Part shown: positions 58,731-64,000 of the stretch, one piece after another
Layout: each line of letters opens with the position of its first letter
How positions within the stretch are numbered: position 1 is the first letter of the stretch
Assembly: GCA_023443745.1 (NCBI GenBank)
Contig: JAEZTB010000020.1
Coordinates: forward strand, 1-64,000
Direction of reading: 5' to 3'
DNA: 64,000 nt
Source of the DNA: Bacillota bacterium
GTDB lineage: Bacteria; Bacillota; Clostridia; DSM-8532
The notes under the pieces: model-generated
Databases searched by the model: none
Seen by the model: only the letters and a program-made list of their open reading frames with translations
Told to the model about the DNA's origin: nothing
Program-made: the position numbers and the translations under genes

Positions 58731-59422
58731 AATATCAACACATTAAAAAAGCACAGTTTTTATATCGCCCAAACAGATTTATTGCACATTGTGAACTGGA
58801 GGGAAAAGAGGTTGTTTCTCACGTCCGGAATACGGGCAGATGCAGGGAGCTTCTCATTCCAGGGGTTACCGTTTACCTGGAGGCTTCAAAGGATCAAAAA
58901 AGAAAAACGGGTTATTCGCTAATTACGGTTGAGAAGGGGAATCGGCTTGTAAACATGGACAGCACAGCACCTAACAGGGTAATGAAGGAGGCACTGGAAA
59001 GTGGACGATGCCATCTTCCAGGCCTGGGCAAGCTGACTTTAGTGAAGCCAGAGGCCCGATATGCCGATTCGCGTTTTGACTTCTACCTTGAAGCAGGAGA
59101 GCAAAAGGCTTATGTGGAGGTTAAAGGGGTCACATTAGAAGAGGAAGGTGTGGCGCTTTTTCCCGATGCCCCTACCGAACGGGGGGTACGGCATATGGAG
59201 GAGCTTATCAAAGCCAGGAATGAAGGTTTTGGGGCTTATCTTGTATTCATCGTACAGATGAAAGGCGTCGCATTCTTTTCACCTCACACCCGTATGCACC
59301 CCCAATTCGGTGCCGTACTTAAAAAAGCTCATGAGCAGGGGGTACACGTTCTATGCTATGACTGCGAGGTAAAGGAGGATTCACTGACCTTTGGCGATCC
59401 TGTGCCGGTTGTATTGGGTTAA
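58727..59422 (+). CDS. sfsA: SfsA family nuclease-fold protein
   Basis: 231 residues, full length. The N-terminal OB-like part (RPNRFIAHCELEGKEVVSHV, NTGRCRELLIPG) and the C-terminal PD-(D/E)XK-like part (SRFDFYLE, AYVEVKGVTLEEEGVALFPDAPTERG) are typical. Called a sugar fermentation stimulation protein and DNA/RNA nuclease in the literature; its physiological role is unclear. Translationally coupled to the MFS gene. Confidence 0.93.
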   Translation: MKYQHIKKAQFLYRPNRFIAHCELEGKEVVSHVRNTGRCRELLIPGVTVYLEASKDQKRKTGYSLITVEKGNRLVNMDSTAPNRVMKEALESGRCHLPGLGKLTLVKPEARYADSRFDFYLEAGEQKAYVEVKGVTLEEEGVALFPDAPTERGVRHMEELIKARNEGFGAYLVFIVQMKGVAFFSPHTRMHPQFGAVLKKAHEQGVHVLCYDCEVKEDSLTFGDPVPVVLG

Positions 59423-59430
59423 GGTTGACC

Positions 59431-59459
59431 TTGACATACTGACTGAGAATGGTTAGAAT
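59431..59459 (+). promoter_or_regulatory. SigA promoter of the thiamine-uptake operon
   Basis: TTGACA, 17 nt, TAGAAT; transcription would begin near 59466, just before the TPP riboswitch. Confidence 0.75.
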
Positions 59460-59480
59460 TGACTCAAGACAACAAAATAA

Positions 59481-59569
59481 GCATGTGGGAGCCGGTAAAC
59501 CGGCTGAGAGGGAATTTTGAGTTCCGACCATTTGGAACCTGATCTGGTTAGCACCAGCGTAGGGAATGC
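59481..59569 (+). ncRNA. TPP (thiamine pyrophosphate) riboswitch
   Basis: GCAT (59481-59484) closes P1 with ATGC (59566-59569). The conserved core is complete: GGGAGCC...GGCTGAGAGG in the pyrimidine-sensing arm, and GGAACCTGATCTGG...CCAGCGTAGGGAA in the pyrophosphate-sensing arm. A terminator at 59588 is the expression platform, so thiamine pyrophosphate should switch the operon off. Confidence 0.97.
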
Positions 59570-59587
59570 GCAACGTAGAACGACTTG

Positions 59588-59615
59588 AAGCCGCCTGTGT
59601 TGGGCGGCTTTTTTG
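59588..59615 (+). terminator. Riboswitch-controlled terminator
   Basis: AAGCCGCC and GGCGGCTT form an 8-bp stem around TGTGTTG, followed by TTTTT. Confidence 0.88.
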
Positions 59616-59625
59616 TATATTTAAA

Positions 59626-59645
59626 GTCGAGGCTTGTGTCGCGTT
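59626..59645 (+). repeat. Degraded dispersed repeat, copy D
   Basis: GTCGAGGCTTGTGTCGCGTT shares the GTCGAGGCTTGTG core of copy C (51501 onward) but has no hairpin. It lies in the thiamine operon leader. Confidence 0.3.
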
Positions 59646-59690
59646 GTTTGGTTATCTCTCAGAGCCACAAAATGATTGGAGGAAAACAAA

Positions 59691-59987
59691 ATGGCTAAAA
59701 TTAATGTCAGCCTGCAGGTCATACCCAATGTATCGCCTGAACGTGTCTATCCGGTGGTAGACAAGGTTATCGCTATGATCGACGCAAGCGGGGTAAACTA
59801 TGAGGTGGGCCCCATGGAGACAACGATGGAGGGTGAATTGGACGAGCTCCTGGAAATCGTTAAAAAGGCCCAGAGCATTTGTATTGAAGAGGGTGCAAAG
59901 CGTGTTATGTCCGTGATTAAGATTGATTACAGGCCGGAGGGTATTACCATCGATGAAAAAATCGGCAAGTACCGGACAAAAGAATAG
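59691..59987 (+). CDS. Thiamine-binding protein, MTH1187/YkoF family (DUF77)
   Basis: 98 residues from the ATG at 59691 with GGAGG 7 nt upstream. The opening INVSLQVIPNVSPERVYPVV and the motif YEVGPMETTMEGELDELL are those of the single-domain MTH1187 family, which binds thiamine or its precursors. Being first under a TPP riboswitch supports that. It is cytoplasmic and overlaps the permease by 35 nt. Confidence 0.88.
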   Translation: MAKINVSLQVIPNVSPERVYPVVDKVIAMIDASGVNYEVGPMETTMEGELDELLEIVKKAQSICIEEGAKRVMSVIKIDYRPEGITIDEKIGKYRTKE

Positions 59988-60750
59988 AAAGAGCCTGGGG
60001 AAATTCGATGGGCTTCCGCTTATTGTCATACTTGTGCTTGTACTTTTCTGGCAGCTTGCCGCGACCCTGGGTGAAGTAGCCCCGTATATTCTACCAACGC
60101 CGGTTATGATAATAAAAGCCCTTTATCAGGAGCGGACTTTACTTTTTTCACATGCCCTTGTCACCCTTGGTGAAGCCTTGGCCGGATTTGGACTGTCTGT
60201 ACTGGGGGGGCTGCTGCTTGGAATGCTGATGGGCTTTTATAGCTCGTTAAGAAGAGCACTATATCCCTTGTTCGTCATCTCGCAGACCGTTCCGCTGGTT
60301 ATATTGACCCCGCTCTTTGCCATATGGTTTGGCTTTGGGCTTTTACCCAAGATATTGATTGTTATGCTGGTCTGTTTTTTCCCGATAGCTGTAACCTTTA
60401 CGCAAGGTCTATTACAAGCTGATGAGGACATGGATGCGCTTTTGCAGGTTATGGGTGCAAGCCGGTGGAAGAGCTTTATATTGGTCAGAGTCCCCCAAGC
60501 ACTGCCTGGATTGTTTTCAGGGCTTAAAATAGCAGCTACCTATAGCATCATGGGAGCCGTCATCTCAGAGTGGGTTGGCGCTCAAAAGGGCCTGGGAATA
60601 TTTATGACCCGTGCCATGACTACTTTTAAAACCGCAGCTCTCTTTGCTGATGTTTTGGTTATAGTGGTATTAAGCCTTGGCCTTTATAAGCTAATTGAAG
60701 TCATTGAGAAAAAACTGACAGTAAATATGAATTATCAAAAAGAAAGGTGA
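59953..60750 (+). CDS. thiX: ABC transporter permease for thiamine/pyrimidine precursor
   Basis: 265 residues from the ATG at 59953 (GGAGG 12 nt upstream, within the previous gene). About six membrane helices; ILVLVLFWQLAATLGEVAPYILPTP is typical of the SsuC/TauC/ThiX permease group, and the EAA loop reads EDMDALLQVMGASRWKSFILV. With the binding protein and ATPase that follow it should import a thiamine precursor such as HMP or formyl-aminopyrimidine. Symbol given by analogy with ThiXYZ. Confidence 0.85.
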   Translation: MKKSASTGQKNRKSLGKFDGLPLIVILVLVLFWQLAATLGEVAPYILPTPVMIIKALYQERTLLFSHALVTLGEALAGFGLSVLGGLLLGMLMGFYSSLRRALYPLFVISQTVPLVILTPLFAIWFGFGLLPKILIVMLVCFFPIAVTFTQGLLQADEDMDALLQVMGASRWKSFILVRVPQALPGLFSGLKIAATYSIMGAVISEWVGAQKGLGIFMTRAMTTFKTAALFADVLVIVVLSLGLYKLIEVIEKKLTVNMNYQKER

Positions 60751-60755
60751 AAACA

Positions 60756-61769
60756 ATGAACCGTTTTAATAAGATAAAAAAATCAATACTCGTACTTTTA
60801 GCAGGGATTCTGCTTGTTTCATCTGCAGCCTGTACATCCCGGCCACAACAACAACCGCAGCCGGAGTCTCTAAAAAAGGTGACTTTTGTTTTGGATTGGA
60901 CCCCGAACACCAACCATACCGGTATATATGTAGCCAAGAACAAGGGCTTTTTTCAGGAACAGGGCCTGGAGGTTGAGATCATTCAGCCCTCGGAAGGGTC
61001 CAGTGATTCCATTGTTGCCTCGGGTTCTGCGCAATTCGGTATCAGCTATCAGGAAGGTGTAACCTTTGCCCGTGCTGAAGGTGTGCCACTTATATCTCTT
61101 GCTGCCGTCATCCAGCATAATACCTCGGGGTTTGCATCTCTAAAGGATAAGAACATTCTTTCTCCCAAAGACTTTGAAGGCAAGATTTATGGAGGTTGGG
61201 GATCAGCTATTGAAGAGGCCACTATCAAATATCTCATGGATCAGGCCGGCGCAGACTTCTCCAAGGTCAAGATTATGACTACCGGTGATGCGGACTTCTT
61301 CCAGGCCAGTGCCAGCGGTCAGATCGATTTTGCCTGGATTTTTGAGGGCTGGGCAGGAATTGAAGCCAAGCAAAAAGGGATGGATCTAAATTATATTGAC
61401 CTGGGCAAGGAAGCCGCAGTATTTGATTTCTATACGCCAGTTATTATAACTAATGAAACCATCTTGAAGGATGATGAAAAGCTTGTGGAAGCCTTCATTA
61501 AGGGGGCGAAGAAGGGTTATGAATATGCTATTGAAAATCCTGAGGAGGCCGCGGATATCTTAATTCTTGAAGTTCCTGAAATCAATCAGGAGCTGGTTAA
61601 GGAGAGTCAGAAATTTTTATCAGAAAGATATCAGGCTGACGCAGAATATTGGGGGCTGCAAAAAGAAGAGGTTTGGCAGCATTACACAGATTGGTTATCT
61701 GAAAACGGCTTTATTAAAGAGAGCATTGATGTGACAAAAGCGTATACCAACAGATTTGTAGAAAAATAG
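60756..61769 (+). CDS. thiY: ABC substrate-binding lipoprotein, NMT1/THI5-like (ThiY)
   Basis: 337 residues from the ATG at 60756, with AAAGGTG upstream. A signal peptide ends in a lipobox (VSSAAC), then a Gln/Pro-rich linker. VTFVLDWTPNTNHTGIYVAK and GLEVEIIQPSEGSSDSIVASG are characteristic of the NMT1/THI5-like pyrimidine-precursor-binding family. It captures the precursor outside the cell for ThiX/ThiZ. Confidence 0.9.
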   Translation: MNRFNKIKKSILVLLAGILLVSSAACTSRPQQQPQPESLKKVTFVLDWTPNTNHTGIYVAKNKGFFQEQGLEVEIIQPSEGSSDSIVASGSAQFGISYQEGVTFARAEGVPLISLAAVIQHNTSGFASLKDKNILSPKDFEGKIYGGWGSAIEEATIKYLMDQAGADFSKVKIMTTGDADFFQASASGQIDFAWIFEGWAGIEAKQKGMDLNYIDLGKEAAVFDFYTPVIITNETILKDDEKLVEAFIKGAKKGYEYAIENPEEAADILILEVPEINQELVKESQKFLSERYQADAEYWGLQKEEVWQHYTDWLSENGFIKESIDVTKAYTNRFVEK

Positions 61770-61775
61770 GATAGC

Positions 61776-62552
61776 ATGAAAAAATATATTGAGATTCAAC
61801 AGCTAAATAAAGTATTCGCCAGTCCGAAGGCAACGCCCGAACAAGAAAACGGCCTCCAGGTGCTGTCCGATGTCTCTTTTTCAGTGGAAGAAAACGAGTT
61901 TGTTACACTTCTGGGGCCCAGCGGATGTGGGAAAAGCACGCTTCTGAAGCTAGTCGCAGGGCTTGATGAAGGTTATGAGGGTAAAATGACGCTGGGGGGC
62001 AAAGATCCTAAAAATGGCCGGGTGCCTGTCTGCTATATGCTGCAGAAGGATTGTCTGATGCCCTGGCGAACCATGGTCTCCAATATCCTTTTACCCATCG
62101 AAATCAAAAAAGGGGATCTTAAAAAAGCTCTGACAGACATCAAGCCGCTTTTGTCCGAGTTTGGGTTATCCGGCTTCGAAAACTACAAGCCACAGCAGCT
62201 TTCAGGTGGAATGCGACAGAGGGCGGCCTTGCTTAGGACATACCTGATGGAAGGAGATATTATGCTCCTGGATGAGCCCTTTGGCGCTTTGGATGAAATA
62301 ACGCGCATACAGATGCAGGATTGGCTCATCGCTGTCTGGGAACGGCATCGTAAGACAGTTCTTTTTGTCACCCATGATCTGGATGAGGCGGTCTATTTAT
62401 CGGATCGTGTTTTAGTCATGAGTAACAGGCCCGGAACCATCACCGGAGAAATACCCATCGCATTTGACAGGCCCCGAAACCGTGAAATGCTTTTTAACCC
62501 ACAATTTCTTGAGTATAAGAAAAGAATTCTGGAATTACTGTCCAAGGGTTAA
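61776..62552 (+). CDS. thiZ: ABC transporter ATP-binding protein (ThiZ)
   Basis: 258 residues. Walker A GPSGCGKST, Q-loop (MLQKDCLMPW), signature LSGGMRQRAALLR, Walker B IMLLDEPFGALDE and switch His in VTHDLDEAVYLSDRV are intact, of the SsuB/TauB type. It energises uptake by ThiX/ThiY. It starts 6 nt after thiY and ends the riboswitch-controlled operon. Confidence 0.92.
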   Translation: MKKYIEIQQLNKVFASPKATPEQENGLQVLSDVSFSVEENEFVTLLGPSGCGKSTLLKLVAGLDEGYEGKMTLGGKDPKNGRVPVCYMLQKDCLMPWRTMVSNILLPIEIKKGDLKKALTDIKPLLSEFGLSGFENYKPQQLSGGMRQRAALLRTYLMEGDIMLLDEPFGALDEITRIQMQDWLIAVWERHRKTVLFVTHDLDEAVYLSDRVLVMSNRPGTITGEIPIAFDRPRNREMLFNPQFLEYKKRILELLSKG

Positions 62553-62554
62553 AA

Positions 62555-62579
62555 GAAGGCTGCACCTTCCGTCTTTTTT
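62555..62579 (+). terminator. Weak terminator after the thiamine operon
   Basis: GAAGG - CTGCA - CCTTC then CGTCTTTTTT. The short stem makes it a moderate call. Confidence 0.5.
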
Positions 62580-62605
62580 ACATAATAGCGTTAATAGTGT
62601 ATAAT
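62577..62605 (+). promoter_or_regulatory. SigA promoter of the BI-1 family gene
   Basis: TTTACA, 17 nt, TATAAT, ending 37 nt before the ATG. Confidence 0.7.
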
Positions 62606-62642
62606 TATATAAAAGAAGTATAATGAAGATGGGGTGAAAAAT

Positions 62643-63365
62643 ATGAATTACAGCGATCATGGCAATTATGGTCCGAGAACCTTTGAAGAGGAGTATGCTA
62701 CGATTAAGGGCATGAACGCTTTTATATCCAAGGTTTTTGGTTGGATGTTTATTGGTCTTCTGCTATCGGCAGGAATTGCCTATTATGTAGCCAGCAATCC
62801 AAACTTGATTTATACCATCGTGACGAACCCGGTTTTGCTTATTGGACTGATGATTGGTGAGCTTGTTCTGGTATCCGTTCTTTCGGCTCGCATCACGCGA
62901 ATCAAATATGGGACGGCAGTGGGAATGTTTTTGTTTTATGCGGCATTGAACGGTATAACCCTCTCGACTATTTTCCTGGCTTATACCGGTGAATCCATTG
63001 TCAACGCCTTTGCTATTACTGCTGTTACCTTTGGGGTCATGTGCGTGTATGGCTATGTGACCAAATCCGACTTAACCCGTTTTAGAAGTATTCTGTTTAT
63101 GGGGCTTATCGGGCTTTTGGTGCTTTCAGTCATCAACCTGTTTTTGAGAAGCAGCGGCATGGAATGGTTCATCAGCCTTCTGGGGCTCTTTGTATTCCTT
63201 GGCCTTACAGCCTATGATATGCAGAAGCTCAAGGGCTATTACTTTGGAACTGAGGGCAATGAGGCCATACGGGGTAACCTAGGCATCATTGGCGCATTAA
63301 GTCTGTATCTGGACTTTATCAATCTGTTCCTGATCTTCCTGAGACTGTTCGGGAGAAGGGACTAA
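62643..63365 (+). CDS. Bax inhibitor-1/YccA family membrane protein
   Basis: 240 residues from the ATG at 62643, with GGGGTG 6 nt upstream (a GTG at 62634 lies within that site). Seven predicted membrane helices; KVFGWMFIGLLLSAGIAYYV and LTAYDMQKLKGYY with a conserved Asp pattern are BI-1 family features. Bacterial members conduct calcium or protons or take part in membrane protein quality control; the role here is unknown. Monocistronic between its own promoter and terminator. Confidence 0.9.
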   Translation: MNYSDHGNYGPRTFEEEYATIKGMNAFISKVFGWMFIGLLLSAGIAYYVASNPNLIYTIVTNPVLLIGLMIGELVLVSVLSARITRIKYGTAVGMFLFYAALNGITLSTIFLAYTGESIVNAFAITAVTFGVMCVYGYVTKSDLTRFRSILFMGLIGLLVLSVINLFLRSSGMEWFISLLGLFVFLGLTAYDMQKLKGYYFGTEGNEAIRGNLGIIGALSLYLDFINLFLIFLRLFGRRD

Positions 63366-63383
63366 AAGACTTTTCACGTTAGC

Positions 63384-63416
63384 AAAAAGCTGCGGATAAA
63401 AACCGCAGCTTTTTTT
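63384..63416 (+). terminator. Intrinsic terminator after the BI-1 family gene
   Basis: AAAAAGCTGCGG - ATAAAAA - CCGCAGCTTTTTTT: a 12-bp stem with T-run. Confidence 0.92.
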
Positions 63417-63446
63417 ATGGGGACATATAAGCCTGCAGCCGGATTA

Positions 63447-63474
63447 TTGTTTAGCCCGTGATTTATGCTATAAT
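63447..63474 (+). promoter_or_regulatory. Promoter of the terminal response regulator gene
   Basis: TTGTTT, 16 nt, TATAAT with TGC upstream (extended -10). The leader is about 135 nt long and contains the structure at 63511-63565. Confidence 0.6.
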
Positions 63475-63510
63475 ATGTCTATCTTCCATAATAAACGTAG
63501 AGCATCAGCC

Positions 63511-63565
63511 TTCCTCGTGTACCGATTGATTCATGTCGGGGGTGCACCCGACTGCAACGAAGGAA
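63511..63565 (+). other. Structured 5' leader RNA
   Basis: TTCCTCGT (63511-63518) pairs with ACGAAGGAA (63557-63565, one bulge), enclosing GTCGGG - GGTGCA - CCCGAC (63535-63552). I could not match it to a known riboswitch. It lies about 50 nt before the response regulator start. Confidence 0.4.
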
Positions 63566-63615
63566 CAGTATAATCTCCATTATATGTCCAGCAATAAAAT
63601 TTGGAGGGCTGAAAT

Positions 63616-64000
63616 ATGCTTTCAATTCTGATAGTCGACGACGAGCCTCTGGTGATTAAAGGTATAAGAATCATGCTAGAGAGAACTCAACTTCCAATAC
63701 ATTCTATCCGTGAAGCAGAAAATGGGGAAGAAGCCTTATCACAAATTACTGAGATGATTCCCGATATACTCATAACAGATATCCGGATGCCTAAAATGGG
63801 AGGTCTGGAATTATGCAGAAAAATAAGTAAAAAATGTCCGCAAATAGCCATTATTATTGTATCTGGCTATGAAGATTTTACATTTGCGCAACAAGCTATA
63901 AAGTATGGGGTTAGAGATTATTTACTTAAACCGGTTAATGGAATTGAGCTAATTAAAGTCATATCTGATATTATTGATAAAAATGAAAAATCGAATAAAT
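63616..64000 (+). CDS. YesN-type response regulator (partial, runs off the window)
   Basis: 128 codons are visible and the frame is open at the right edge. GGAGG precedes the ATG. The receiver domain has D8/D9, phospho-acceptor D55 (ILITDIRMPK), Ser in IIVSGYEDF and Lys in LLKPVNG, very close to the receiver of the regulator at 15551. A C-terminal AraC domain is expected by analogy but lies outside the window. Confidence 0.85.
   Translation, partial: MLSILIVDDEPLVIKGIRIMLERTQLPIHSIREAENGEEALSQITEMIPDILITDIRMPKMGGLELCRKISKKCPQIAIIIVSGYEDFTFAQQAIKYGVRDYLLKPVNGIELIKVISDIIDKNEKSNK

Noticed and set aside
59566..59760. Open frame of 64 codons starting in the riboswitch
   Set aside because: It runs through the TPP riboswitch end and its terminator and overlaps the real thiamine-binding protein start in another frame.

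Overview
The window looks like a chromosomal segment of an anaerobic, endospore-forming member of the Clostridia (Bacillota). The supporting genes are dipicolinate synthase dpaAB, the anaerobic ribonucleotide reductase nrdDG, the CIRCE/HrcA heat-shock operon, remA, a single-chain glycyl-tRNA synthetase, pyruvate phosphate dikinase, and AGGAGG-type ribosome binding sites almost everywhere. I do not assign a genus. Nearly all genes point rightward, away from an rRNA operon at the left edge; only the ZIP transporter is on the minus strand.

Layout. 1-886: 3' end of 23S rRNA, 5S rRNA, tRNA-Asn and a terminator. 1113-6930: a lipoprotein glycosidase-like protein, a DUF362/ferredoxin protein, cheX, trmL, an atypical phosphofructokinase and a DUF2156 protein. 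7044-11983: purine cluster purE-F-M-N-D (no purC or purH), followed by a 53-residue DUF1540 gene. 12351-20793: a sugar-uptake locus with a solute-binding lipoprotein, a YesM/YesN-type two-component system, two LplB/LplC-type permeases and a second, LplA-type binding protein. 20901-23284: a zupT-like ZIP transporter and an unknown acidic lipoprotein, separated by a tandem palindromic repeat. 23432-34882: lepA, hemW, a degenerate CheA-like Hpt protein, hrcA-grpE-dnaK-dnaJ-prmA-rsmE and an orphan cheY. 34949-41120: yicC, remA, gmk, rpoZ, glyS and ppdK.

41184-46130 is the clearest accessory region. It lies between two near-identical copies of the ppdK terminator (46 of 48 bases identical) and even repeats part of the last ppdK codons. 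It carries two decayed XRE regulators, an unknown 181-residue protein, and an adjacent AAA+ ATPase / cytoplasmic subtilase pair that resembles the IetAS anti-phage arrangement. I read it as a small defence island captured at the ppdK 3' end.

46311-54450: a radical SAM/SPASM protein, radC, nrdD-nrdG under a promoter overlapped by a perfect NrdR box, an M16 peptidase and dpaA-dpaB. 54620-59422: a MATE transporter, a DUF2161 nuclease-fold protein, a flavin-binding oxidase-like protein, an MFS transporter preceded by what looks like a 34-codon leader peptide with tandem, mutually exclusive terminators, and sfsA. 59431-62552: a TPP-riboswitch-controlled thiamine/precursor transporter operon. 62643-63365: a BI-1 family membrane protein. 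The window ends inside another YesN-type response regulator.

Most functions are assigned by recognising motifs by eye. Start codons were chosen from ribosome-binding-site spacing and often differ from the longest open frame.
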